From Rhodopila sp. (lineage in GTDB: Bacteria > Pseudomonadota > Alphaproteobacteria > Acetobacterales > Acetobacteraceae), in the NCBI GenBank assembly GCA_025355085.1, contig JANXLQ010000163.1, positions 1 to 35,090 on the forward strand: DNA of 35,090 nucleotides. Direction: 5' to 3'. A model generated the notes under the pieces. The model was not told where the DNA came from. It saw only the letters and a program-made list of their open reading frames with translations, and did not search any database. The translations under genes were made by a program, and so were the position numbers. Of this stretch, positions 24,037 through 31,648 are shown piece by piece. Within the stretch, counting starts at the first letter, position 1; each line of letters begins with the position of its first letter.

Positions 24037-24110
24037 GACGCGTGCCGGGATGTCTGTGCCATGCCTGCGAGGACCGGGGGGTGAGAATGCCGGCAAGCAA
24101 GGAAGGCTGT

Positions 24111-24143
24111 GCCACGGAGAACCGCGGAGGGCCACGGAGACAG
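24111..24143 (+). repeat. CACGGAG-type repeat, direct copy
   Basis: GCCACGGAGAACCGCGGAGG followed by GCCACGGAGACAG: two imperfect units of a CCACGGAGA motif. It resembles the left arm at 14881-14907 and, inverted, the copy at 24622-24654. Confidence 0.55.
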
Positions 24144-24222
24144 TAAAAATGGCACTGCACTGTACGCTCTTATGGTCGTCCAAGTAACAGTGTTGGAAAA
24201 TATCAACAGTGACCTGCCGAAC

Positions 24223-24295
24223 GTCATGGTCCGGCCATCCACGACTTTCCTGGCTGCGAAACCGCAAATCGTGGCAGGCCGGGCCAGGCCATGAC
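24223..24295. repeat. Large imperfect palindrome (RIME-like element, copy 2)
   Basis: It opens with GTCATGGTCCGGCCATCC and closes with GGCCGGGCCAGGCCATGAC. CCACGACTTT (24239-24248) in the left arm faces AAATCGTGG (24266-24274) in the right arm. The outline GTCATGG...CCATGAC with an inner CCACGACTT stem is the same as the elements at 3879 and 27656. Confidence 0.7.
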
Positions 24296-24621
24296 AACGG
24301 AGAAAACCCTGCCTCGCGCAAGGCTTATCCCGACGCCCATGAGGACAGGCCCGGACATGACGCAGGTGACAGGATATGACCGCCAAATTCATCGGCTTAT
24401 TCTGTTGCCCGGGGGGCTTAGCCCGGCCATCCGGGCCACTGCCGTTCCCAACGGCGCAATTCCCAGTCGAGCATCGCCATGGCGCGTTCAACAAGAATCT
24501 GTCCGGTCCTGCTATGGTTAAATTTGTGCGGTTCGTCCCGGCGGGATCGGCATGGTCCTGCCCCCCCAGCCGCCAGTCATTCCGAGGGCGCAGAACCGCC
24601 GCCGTCGCTCGGCTTCGCTGA

Positions 24622-24654
24622 CCTTCGTGGTTCTCTGTCCTCCCCGTGGTGAAG
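24622..24654 (-). repeat. CACGAAG-type repeat, inverted copy
   Basis: Read on the minus strand it starts CTTCACCACGGGGAGGACAG and ends AGAACCACGAAGG. This is close to the right arm at 14979-15005 read the same way. With 24111-24143 it forms an inverted pair around about 480 bases. Confidence 0.55.
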
Positions 24655-24798
24655 CCTTGCGCGCGCGCGGAGAGAACGTTTCGCTGGCGGTATCCTAACC
24701 GGGCCGTTTGGAAGCCTTGCGCGCGCGCGGAGAGAACGCTGCTTTGAGCGCCCTCGGCCGCGAGCCGAACGAAGCCTTGCGCGCGCGCCAAGACAGCA
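24651..24798. CRISPR. Minimal CRISPR-like array: three repeats, two 32-base spacers, no cas genes
   Basis: Repeat 1 (24651-24678) and repeat 2 (24711-24738) are identical over 28 bases, beginning GAAGCCTTGCGCGCGC and ending GGAGAGAACG. Repeat 3 (24771-24798) keeps the first 18 bases and then degenerates, as leader-distal repeats often do. The spacers (24679-24710 and 24739-24770) are both exactly 32 bases and unrelated to each other. The 28/32 geometry matches type I-E or I-F arrays. Against this, there are only three units, the repeat core is a plain GC alternation with little hairpin character, no cas gene is in the window, and the 60-base period is also a multiple of three. A dispersed short repeat duplicated in tandem is a real alternative. 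Confidence 0.35.
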
Positions 24799-24858
24799 CT
24801 GCGCCGAAAAAGCGGCCCACCCCGGTATCCCATAATCATGCGCGGCTCGAACGCAATT

Positions 24859-25260
24859 TTACCGAGACTGATACGACGAAATTTCAATTAAATTCCCGTC
24901 CGGATCGCGACAGTACACCGACATGATAGCGCCCAGCGCCCCGGCCTTCTCGATCGGCCCCTGCAAGATCTGCACGCCGTTATCGTGCAGATGCCCGACC
25001 ACCTCATCCGGCGGCACGGCGGTAATGAAACAAATATCGACTGCACCCGGTTCGGCGCAGACACCAGTCACCCAGGACCCGACCTCGGCCTCGATCGGGC
25101 GCAGGTTGATCTTCTGGCCGCCGAACTTCAGCGCCGTGCGATGCTGTGGGCCGAAATCCTCGCGCTCCATCCCCAGCACGCGTTGATACCACGCGGCGGT
25201 GATCTCCACGCTTTTGCAGTTGATGACGATGTGGTCGATCCGGTCGATCGTAAAGCGCAT
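24859..25260 (-). CDS. VOC (glyoxalase/dioxygenase fold) family protein
   Basis: A 133-residue cytosolic protein of the vicinal oxygen chelate superfamily with two beta-alpha-beta-beta-beta modules. IDRIDHIVINC holds the first candidate metal ligand, His10, and RDPDGNLIEISSY holds the terminal Glu126. In the third-strand position there is Asp75 (GAVDICFIT), where many members have His, so metal binding may differ. Possible roles include lactoylglutathione lyase-like, antibiotic-binding or isomerase functions; none can be chosen. Its ATG shares one base with the fumarase stop (TAATG), so it is co-translated with fumarase. Confidence 0.85.
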   Translation of the reverse strand: MRFTIDRIDHIVINCKSVEITAAWYQRVLGMEREDFGPQHRTALKFGGQKINLRPIEAEVGSWVTGVCAEPGAVDICFITAVPPDEVVGHLHDNGVQILQGPIEKAGALGAIMSVYCRDPDGNLIEISSYQSR

Positions 25261-26906
25261 TATCCCAGCCCTTCGTAAAAATCGTTACCTTTATCGTCCA
25301 TTACGATAAAGGCCGGGAAGTTTTCGACTTCGATCCGCCAGATCGCCTCCATGCCGAGTTCGGGGAACTCCAGCACCTCCACCTTGCGGATGCAGTCCTG
25401 GGCCAACCGCGCGGCCGGGCCGCCGACGCTGCCCAGGTAGAAGCCGCCATATGCGCGGCAGGCATCCTTGACGGCCTTGGAACGATTGCCTTTCGCCAGC
25501 ATCACCAACGAACCGCCGGCTGCCTGGAACGCGGCGACATAGCTGTCCATGCGCCCGGCCGTAGTCGGGCCGAAACTGCCGGTCGCCATGCCCGCCGGAG
25601 TCTTGGCCGGGCCGGCATAATAGACCGGATGGTTCTTCAGATAGTCGGGCAGGGGCAGCCCGTTATCCAGCCGTTCCTGTAGTTTGGCATGCGCGATGTC
25701 GCGCGCCACAACCATGGTGCCGGACAGCGACAGCCGGGTCTTTACCGGATAACGCGACAGTTCCGCCGTGATTTCGGCCATTGGCTTGTTCAGGTCGATA
25801 GCCACCGAATCATCGCCGAGGTGATCGTCTGTCAACTCTGGCAGATACTTCGCCGGATCGGTTTCCAACTGCTCCAGGAACACGCCCTGCGGTGTAATTT
25901 TGGCCTTGATCTGGCGGTCGGCGCTACAGGATACCCCCATGCCGACGGGCAGCGACGCGCCATGCCGCGGCAACCGCACCACACGCACGTCATGACAGAA
26001 GTATTTACCGCCGAACTGCGCGCCGATGCCGGTGTTGCGGGAAATCTCCAGGATTTTTTGTTCCAGTTCGATGTCGCGGAACGCGTGGCCGGACTTGTCG
26101 CCCTTGGTCGGCAGCCCATCCAGCCATTTCGTTGATGCCAGCTTTACCGTCTTCAGCGTCAGTTCGGCGGATGTGCCGCCAATAACGATCGCCAGATGGT
26201 ACGGCGGGCAGGCCGAGGTTCCCAGCGTTTTCATTTTGGTTTCGAGGAATTTCGCCAGATTTGCCGGCGACAGGATGGCCCGGGTTTCCTGGAACAGGAA
26301 CGTCTTGTTGGCCGACCCGCCGCCCTTGGCAACGAACATCAGGGAAAATTCGTCGGCGTGGTGCTCACCCGGCGCGGCCATGATGTCGAACTGCACAGGC
26401 AGGTTGTTGCCGGTGTTGACTTCCTCGTACATCGACAACGGCGCCATCTGCGAATAGCGCAGGTTGGTTTCGGTGTAGGTGCGATGCACCCCCCACGACA
26501 GCGCCTCTTCCTCATCGCCATCGACCCAGACGCGCTGGCCTTTTTTGCCGAACACGATGGCGGTGCCGGTGTCCTGGCACATCGGCAGTACGCCGCCGGC
26601 CGCGATGTTGGCATTCTTCAGCAGATCCAGCGCGACGAAGCGGTCGTTCGACGATGCCTCGGGGTCGTCCAGGATCGCCCGCAACGACGCCAGATGTGCG
26701 GGCCGCAGCAGATGGGAGACATCGTGGAACGCACGGACAGCAAGTTCGCTCAGCGCCTCGGGGGCGATGCGCAGGACGGTCTTGCCCTCGACGGTGATGG
26801 TTCGGACGCCCTCGATCGGCAGTTTCCGCCAGGGCGTGGTGTCGTCCGCCAGCGGGAACATCGGCGAATACAGAAAATTGGCGGGCCGCTGAACCGGAGA
26901 ATCCAC
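25260..26906 (-). CDS. fumA: Class I fumarate hydratase (iron-sulfur)
   Basis: A 548-residue oxygen-sensitive [4Fe-4S] fumarase catalysing fumarate to L-malate in the TCA cycle. The three cluster-binding cysteines are visible: Cys110 in [11 protein letters not shown], Cys233 in [10 protein letters not shown] and Cys327 in [10 protein letters not shown]. The N-terminal alpha and C-terminal beta regions are fused in one chain, as in FumA/FumB. The C-terminal part carries the [20 protein letters not shown] and [14 protein letters not shown] motifs of the catalytic beta domain. The start is GTG at 26906, with AAAGGA eight bases upstream. It lies between sspB and the VOC gene on one strand, forming a probable operon. 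Confidence 0.95.
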   Translation of the reverse strand: MDSPVQRPANFLYSPMFPLADDTTPWRKLPIEGVRTITVEGKTVLRIAPEALSELAVRAFHDVSHLLRPAHLASLRAILDDPEASSNDRFVALDLLKNANIAAGGVLPMCQDTGTAIVFGKKGQRVWVDGDEEEALSWGVHRTYTETNLRYSQMAPLSMYEEVNTGNNLPVQFDIMAAPGEHHADEFSLMFVAKGGGSANKTFLFQETRAILSPANLAKFLETKMKTLGTSACPPYHLAIVIGGTSAELTLKTVKLASTKWLDGLPTKGDKSGHAFRDIELEQKILEISRNTGIGAQFGGKYFCHDVRVVRLPRHGASLPVGMGVSCSADRQIKAKITPQGVFLEQLETDPAKYLPELTDDHLGDDSVAIDLNKPMAEITAELSRYPVKTRLSLSGTMVVARDIAHAKLQERLDNGLPLPDYLKNHPVYYAGPAKTPAGMATGSFGPTTAGRMDSYVAAFQAAGGSLVMLAKGNRSKAVKDACRAYGGFYLGSVGGPAARLAQDCIRKVEVLEFPELGMEAIWRIEVENFPAFIVMDDKGNDFYEGLG

Positions 26907-26969
26907 TGACTCTGTCCTTTAACATCTATATGGCGTCGGGCGATTGCGGCATGGAGCAGTGGCGGTGGT

Positions 26970-27488
26970 TTAACCCTGCGGGGTGCGGCGGCGGAACGCA
27001 TCCAGGCTGACGACCTGACCCGGTTCGGCGTCTTTCGCTACCGGCGGCGGTTCTTCGGGAGCTGCGGCAGGTTGTTCGGCGACCGGTTCCGCACCGGCAA
27101 CGGCATCCGGCGGTTGGAAGCGCAGGCCGTAGCGGATATGCGGGTCGGCGAACTCCACTACCGCGTCCAGCGGGATCACCAACCTGGTCGGTACGCCGCC
27201 AAACGACAATCCGACCTGGATCGACTGGTTCTCGCGATCGAACCCGAGGTCCCAGAATTGATGCTGTAGGACTATGGTCATCTCTTGCGGGTACTGGGCA
27301 CGCATCCGCGCCGGGATTTCCACGCCGGCTTGGCCGGTACGGAAGGTAATATAGAAATGGTGGTCGCCCGGCATGCCATGCACGGCCGCGTGCTCGATCG
27401 CCTGCGCCACGACCTGCCGCAAGGCGTGTTCGATCCATTTCTCATAGGGCAGCAGGCTATCGGGCCGCTGCGTCTGATCGTCTTCCAT
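26970..27488 (-). CDS. sspB: SspB-family ClpXP protease adaptor (alphaproteobacterial type)
   Basis: A 172-residue adaptor that delivers ssrA-tagged and other substrates to the ClpXP protease. The N-terminal domain (SLLPYEKWIEHALRQVV, HHFYITFRTGQAGVEIPARM, SIQVGLSFGGVPTRLVIPLD) is the substrate-binding fold. A Pro/Ala/Glu-rich flexible linker follows, ending in VVSLDAFRRR (159-168), the C-terminal ClpX-docking peptide of alpha-type SspB. The ATG at 27488 is chosen because family homology starts right after it; the longer frame to 27590 is not supported. It is 63 bases upstream of fumarase on the same strand. Confidence 0.93.
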   Translation of the reverse strand: MEDDQTQRPDSLLPYEKWIEHALRQVVAQAIEHAAVHGMPGDHHFYITFRTGQAGVEIPARMRAQYPQEMTIVLQHQFWDLGFDRENQSIQVGLSFGGVPTRLVIPLDAVVEFADPHIRYGLRFQPPDAVAGAEPVAEQPAAAPEEPPPVAKDAEPGQVVSLDAFRRRTPQG

Positions 27489-27655
27489 CGGTTCCACCGC
27501 GCCCGCCCGGGCGCTCCTCCTAATACCTACCGGCGCACCCATAGCGCGTACTCGCGTGCGGGCAAAGAGGGTTGCGCACATTGGCGCCAATTGGGCGAAG
27601 CCTGTGCCTTAGGCGACGCCAACAATGAGCGCATCGGCTGTCAGGCCCGTCCTTT

Positions 27656-27730
27656 CGTCATGGTTCGGCATGGTGTTTAGACTGGTCGCATGTCCGGGCC
27701 GCCTGTTCCCGCACATGCCGAACCATGACG
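27656..27730. repeat. Inverted repeat with perfect 17-base arms (RIME-like element, copy 3)
   Basis: CGTCATGGTTCGGCATG (27656-27672) is exactly complementary to CATGCCGAACCATGACG (27714-27730), separated by 41 bases. The CGTCATG...CATGACG ends match those of the palindromes at 3879 and 24223. It is likely a dispersed palindromic element, not a terminator, because there is no T-run and the spacer is long. Confidence 0.8.
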
Positions 27731-27921
27731 GTGGGGAAGCGGCGCGCACCTGATGCGGTAATACCCTGGCATCGCCTTACGTCCCAACACGCGACACCGA
27801 ACGCCTTTGTGCGGCCAGTCTCAGTGAATGCTGTCCGGACCGGGCTGAGCGTCGTGTTGCCGGGGCGACCGCCAGGATCAGACAATTCCGTTTCAATAAA
27901 CCATACATACAATTGATATGC

Positions 27922-27975
27922 GGCATTATGCACAAACAAGAGGCATTATGTTCTTGTACCGTGATTGTAACATAA
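27922..27975 (+). promoter_or_regulatory. Operator-like repeats upstream of the TonB-dependent receptor
   Basis: GGCATTATG occurs at 27922-27930 and again at 27942-27950, 20 bases apart (two helix turns). The second copy begins an inverted repeat, TTATGTT (27946-27952) with AACATAA (27969-27975). The site is 90-140 bases before the receptor ATG in AT-rich DNA. The pattern suggests a dimeric regulator; I see no match to a Fur or phosphate (Pho) box. Confidence 0.4.
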
Positions 27976-28064
27976 CTGCCACCAAACGTCATTCTGGCGC
28001 TGCTATAACCCTGCCTGACGATAACGCGCCGGCCAGTTGCGCATGATAAAAGGCTTCAGTTTAA

Positions 28065-30425
28065 ATGGTTTCCGGACGTTTTCCCTCACGGCGCGCCGCG
28101 CTGTGTTCATCCGTGTTCATGCTGCCGCTGCTGATGCTCGCATCCGGCACGGCATCCGCCCAATCAACCGATATCGGCTCTGTGGACGTTAAGTCCGGCA
28201 CCGCCGGCCGAGCTGTCCTGCCGCCGATTTCCAGCGATGCGGCCGTTGGCAGCAAGGCCCCTCCCGGGTCGGCCCCGGCGTTGGCCCCGTCCCAGGGCTC
28301 CCTCAACGCGTTCCAGCCGGGATCGATCGTCAGCGACAAGGTGATCCGCGACATCGTCCCGCCCAGCGCCGACTACAACGAGACAGCGAAATACACCCCC
28401 GGCTTCGCCTCCAACAACAACAATGGTCTGCTCGGTGACTCCAAGAGCGGCTGGCGCGGCTTCCAGGACGGGCAGTTCAACATCACGTTCGACGGCATTC
28501 CGTTTGGCGACGCTAACGACCCCACGCATCACTCGGCCGCGTATTTTCCCGGCGCTTTCCTGAGCAGCGTGACCATCGACCGTGGCCCCGGCGCGGCCTC
28601 CCAGGTCGGATATGCAACGTTCGGCGGCACGATGGCGCTGCGTTCGTTCGATCTGTCGAATAAATTCGGCGGGGGCATCGAGACGTCGTTCGGTTCCTTC
28701 AATACCATGACCAACACATTCACCGCTCAGTCGGGCCTGATCGGCGATACCGGCGTGCGGACGCTGTTCCAGTATTCGCATGCGAATACCGATGGTGCCC
28801 TACAGTTGGGCAAGGTCAACCAGGATCAGTTCCTCGGCAAGGCCGACGCCATGTTGGGCGACAACTTCAAGATAACCGTGTTCGCCAGCTATGGACAGGA
28901 ACAGTACAATAACGTCACAGGTATCACTTACCAGCAATTGCAGACCTACGGCAAACGCTACGGGGCGGTGAACAACAATCCACGGACGCAGCAGTTCAGG
29001 GACTACAACAACTCCCAAAAAGCCACCGATATGGAGTATATCGATCTTGAGGGAACTTACCACGACTGGCATGTGGATAATAAGGTCTATACCTATTCCT
29101 ACTGGTATCCGCAGTTGCAGAACAACGGCAACGACCAGAGCATCGAAGGCGCCATCACGTCCGCGAACGGCGCGGTCACGTCGGTCAACATTCCCACGCA
29201 GACCGGCAGCAGGGTCAGGACCCCGATCATTGGCGTCGCCAGCACCGACGTTGTCGGCTACATTAAAAACAACAACTTTCGCGCTTATGGCGATATCTTC
29301 CAGATCGGCCGTGAAATCGATGCCGGGATGTTCAGCGGTAATGTTAGCGCCGGCATGTGGGTCGAACACATCGATAACACCCGTATGCAGGAATACATCG
29401 ACTACACCACCTACCGGACGTTCCCCTCGCTCGGGAATCCGGTGAAGGCGTCCTACAAGCTCAATTTGTCTTCTCACATCACCAACTACCAGCCGTTCAT
29501 CCAGTATGACTGGCGCCCGATCGAAGGCCTGACCATCACGCCGGGCTATAAGTTCGAGGCGTTCACCCGCGACCACGAGGGACTCGTCAATCAGACGACG
29601 CTACAGCCGGTCAACTATACCGGAAGCTATACCGCCAATCTGCCGTTCCTGGCCGCACGCTATAAGCTGACGGAGGAAACGACAGTTTATGCCCAGGCAT
29701 CGCAAGGCTTCCTGGCACCGACAGTTTCCGCCTTCTATGTCTTCAATCCGTCGCAGACCCATATCGCGCCGCAAAGCACGACGAACTATCAGGCTGGTGC
29801 GGTTTACAAGTCGGGCCGGATCACCTTCGATGCCGATATCTATCAGGTGACTGCCACCAACTTCCCGGTGACCACCCAATTATCCACGGGTGAAACGACA
29901 TACCAAAACGGCGGCACGGCGCAGTATCGCGGCCTGGAAGCCGAAGGCAGCTATTCGATCATGAACGGCCTGTCGGTTTACGGCAGCGCCGCTGCCATCA
30001 GCGCACGCTACATCGGCGGCGCCAAGGCAGGTCAGCGGGTGGGTTCCGCGCCGGACTACACGGCGGTCATCGGCGGGATCTACGACGACGGCATGTTCTT
30101 CGGCTCGTTGTTGCAGAAGTTCACCGGCGCGGCATACGGGTCGTTCGGTCAGGTTTCCAACGCAACCACAAATGCCAACCTGAACTACGTCAAAAGCTTC
30201 AACACCACCGACCTGATCGTCGGTATCCGCAGCAGCGCCCTGCACGACTTCGGCATCGGCACCAACGTCAAGGTCCGCATGGGCATCTACAATATCTTCG
30301 ATCACCGCAACACGACGGAAGTCGCCGGCGACCCGACCGGGTTGACCAGCGCCAACAACACCAAGCTGACATACGCCTTCCTGCCCGGCCGGACGGTGTT
30401 CGGCAGCGTGGGCATCGAGTTCTAA
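28065..30425 (+). CDS. TonB-dependent outer-membrane receptor
   Basis: A 786-residue outer-membrane beta barrel that imports a scarce ligand using energy from the TonB-ExbB-ExbD complex. A signal peptide (MLPLLMLASGTASA, cleavage before QSTD at 32/33) is followed by a possible TonB box (DIGSVDVKS) and a proline-rich linker. The plug domain at ~85-200 includes YNETAKYTPGFASNNN, NITFDGIPFGDANDP and VTIDRGPGAASQVGY. The rest is aromatic-rich barrel strands ending in the outer-membrane terminal Phe (VFGSVGIEF). Cysteine is nearly absent, as usual. The ATG at 28065 has AAAGG about a dozen bases upstream. It leads a block with exbB, exbD and tonB. The ligand is unknown: iron chelate, vitamin, sugar or phosphorylated compound are all open. 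Confidence 0.93.
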   Translation: MVSGRFPSRRAALCSSVFMLPLLMLASGTASAQSTDIGSVDVKSGTAGRAVLPPISSDAAVGSKAPPGSAPALAPSQGSLNAFQPGSIVSDKVIRDIVPPSADYNETAKYTPGFASNNNNGLLGDSKSGWRGFQDGQFNITFDGIPFGDANDPTHHSAAYFPGAFLSSVTIDRGPGAASQVGYATFGGTMALRSFDLSNKFGGGIETSFGSFNTMTNTFTAQSGLIGDTGVRTLFQYSHANTDGALQLGKVNQDQFLGKADAMLGDNFKITVFASYGQEQYNNVTGITYQQLQTYGKRYGAVNNNPRTQQFRDYNNSQKATDMEYIDLEGTYHDWHVDNKVYTYSYWYPQLQNNGNDQSIEGAITSANGAVTSVNIPTQTGSRVRTPIIGVASTDVVGYIKNNNFRAYGDIFQIGREIDAGMFSGNVSAGMWVEHIDNTRMQEYIDYTTYRTFPSLGNPVKASYKLNLSSHITNYQPFIQYDWRPIEGLTITPGYKFEAFTRDHEGLVNQTTLQPVNYTGSYTANLPFLAARYKLTEETTVYAQASQGFLAPTVSAFYVFNPSQTHIAPQSTTNYQAGAVYKSGRITFDADIYQVTATNFPVTTQLSTGETTYQNGGTAQYRGLEAEGSYSIMNGLSVYGSAAAISARYIGGAKAGQRVGSAPDYTAVIGGIYDDGMFFGSLLQKFTGAAYGSFGQVSNATTNANLNYVKSFNTTDLIVGIRSSALHDFGIGTNVKVRMGIYNIFDHRNTTEVAGDPTGLTSANNTKLTYAFLPGRTVFGSVGIEF

Positions 30426-30441
30426 ATACCGCGCCTACACG

Positions 30442-30455
30442 GCCGGGAAACCGGC
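30442..30455 (+). terminator. Short hairpin with GAAA loop after the receptor gene
   Basis: GCCGG (30442-30446) pairs with CCGGC (30451-30455) around a GAAA loop, 17 bases beyond the receptor stop. There is no T-run, so it may stabilise or process the transcript between the receptor and exbB instead of ending transcription; it could set a higher level of receptor mRNA than of exbBD-tonB. Confidence 0.35.
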
Positions 30456-30530
30456 ATCGTTACCCGGGAGGAGGTGCAGGGGAGTCCCTGGCCTTCTCCT
30501 GCTTTCGTTCAACATCCGAGGCGCAGATAT

Positions 30531-31172
30531 ATGACCGGCGTAAGCTTCTCCCCGATCGATTTCTTCCTGATGGCCGGCATCGTCGGCAAAGGGGTCATGC
30601 TGATCCTGCTGGCCGGCTCAATCTGGTGCTGGGTCCTGATCATTGAGGGCATCGTCGGCATTGTCCGCTTCAAAACCGCGCTCGGTCACTGGCAGCGCGG
30701 GGAAGTCTCCGCCATGATCGCCCCGATCACCGATGGCGGTAATGCCGCCGCCGCCTTGCGCCTTCCGGGCGAGGGGATCGGCGACACGCGGCTGCGGATC
30801 ATCGAGGCAATGAACCGCAAGGCCCGCACCGTGATCGCAACGGTTGAGGGCGGTCTCGCCAACCTAGCGGTGATTTCCTCGGTCGCGCCGTTTGTCGGCC
30901 TGTTCGGCACCGTCTGGGGCATCATGTCCAGCTTCACCGCCATCGCCGCCGCCAAGGACACCTCACTGGCCGTGGTCGCACCCGGCATCGCAGAGGCCCT
31001 GGCAACCACCGCATTCGGCCTGTTCGTCGCTATCCCGGCCTCCATCGGCTACACCCGGATCGGCGCGTCCATCGGCGGAGCGACGCAGGATCTGGCCAGC
31101 CTGATCGAGGAAGAGGCCCTCAGCGCGGTGACGCCGAGCGTCCGTCATCACGGCCTTAAAGAGGTGATTTGA
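30531..31172 (+). CDS. exbB: MotA/TolQ/ExbB proton channel family protein (ExbB)
   Basis: A 213-residue inner-membrane protein that forms the pentameric proton channel powering TonB. Transmembrane segment 1 is near 12-40 (MAGIVGKGVMLILLAGSIWC). A cytoplasmic loop follows, and two further segments lie in the conserved MotA/TolQ/ExbB domain: NLAVISSVAPFVGLFGTVWG (111-130) and IAEALATTAFGLFVAIPASI (153-172). The ATG at 30531 is preceded by GAGG about ten bases upstream; an earlier in-frame codon at 30474 would add an unlikely 19-residue tail. The stop overlaps the exbD start (TGATG). Its position after a receptor and before exbD and tonB favours ExbB over TolQ. Confidence 0.92.
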   Translation: MTGVSFSPIDFFLMAGIVGKGVMLILLAGSIWCWVLIIEGIVGIVRFKTALGHWQRGEVSAMIAPITDGGNAAAALRLPGEGIGDTRLRIIEAMNRKARTVIATVEGGLANLAVISSVAPFVGLFGTVWGIMSSFTAIAAAKDTSLAVVAPGIAEALATTAFGLFVAIPASIGYTRIGASIGGATQDLASLIEEEALSAVTPSVRHHGLKEVI

Positions 31173-31648
31173 TGGCGTTCGCCAACCGGCCGCTGGGTGG
31201 CGCGGGGCTGCACCGCCCGCTTGCCGATATCAATGTCACGCCGCTGGTCGATGTGATGCTGGTGCTGCTGATCGTCTTCATGGTGACGGCGCCCATGTTG
31301 GCGACCGGGCTGAAGGTCGATCTGCCGCAGGCGAAAACATCGCAACCGGTCAATCCGAAAGACCCGATCGTGGTCTCGGTCACCAGCGACGGCGGTGTCG
31401 CGTTGGGCACCGATAAGATGGATATCGCCAGCCTGATCGCCGCGCTGCTGCGGATTACCGGCAGCGACACCACCCGCATCATCCAGATCCGCGCCGACAA
31501 GGCCGCGAACTATGGCGCCATCGTCGGTGTTATCGATGAACTGGCGACCAACGGCCTGGTCCATATCGCACTGATTTCCGATGCCAGGTCCGGCGGAGAG
31601 GCCACCAATCCACGTACACCGGCCGCTGGCGCCGCATCCCCGAAATGA
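31172..31648 (+). CDS. exbD: Biopolymer transporter ExbD/TolR family protein (ExbD)
   Basis: A 158-residue protein with one N-terminal transmembrane helix and a periplasmic domain. The functionally essential Asp27 lies in LADINVTPLVDVMLVLLIVF, the proton-translocating position of ExbD/TolR. The periplasmic part (VVSVTSDGGVALGTDKMDIA) follows the family pattern. The ATG at 31172 shares one base with the exbB stop (TGATG) and has GAGGTG just upstream; a TTG at 31169 is possible but weaker. It also overlaps tonB by four bases (ATGA). Confidence 0.92.
   Translation: MAFANRPLGGAGLHRPLADINVTPLVDVMLVLLIVFMVTAPMLATGLKVDLPQAKTSQPVNPKDPIVVSVTSDGGVALGTDKMDIASLIAALLRITGSDTTRIIQIRADKAANYGAIVGVIDELATNGLVHIALISDARSGGEATNPRTPAAGAASPK

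Larger units (their letters stand above)
24037..24858. other. Repeat-rich gene-free gap upstream of queA
   Basis: 822 bases without a convincing gene. Open frames on both strands (for example 24033-24887 minus) translate the repeats and show no known domain. In order it holds a CACGGAG-type repeat (24111-24143), a large imperfect palindrome (24223-24295), a reverse-oriented CACGAAG-type copy (24622-24654) and a 60-base-period CRISPR-like array (24651-24798). The queA promoter must lie in its left part and the end of the VOC transcript in its right part. Confidence 0.75.
27489..28064. other. Divergent promoter gap between sspB and the TonB-dependent receptor
   Basis: 576 bases. The part next to sspB contains a perfect ten-base palindrome TTGGCGCCAA (27581-27590). 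The middle holds a large inverted repeat with perfect 17-base arms (27656-27730). From about 27880 to 27990 the DNA becomes clearly AT-richer than its surroundings and holds direct and inverted repeats (27922-27975) that look like regulator sites for the receptor operon. No gene is credible; small frames overlap the repeats. Confidence 0.7.

Noticed and set aside
22909-24084. 391-residue open frame antisense to queA
   Set aside because: It covers a clear queA gene in the other direction and its translation is low-complexity.
24033-24887. Minus-strand frame through the repeat array, giving repeated ARAQGF segments
   Set aside because: The repeated peptide simply translates the 60-base-period repeat, and the frame covers other repeat families without any domain.
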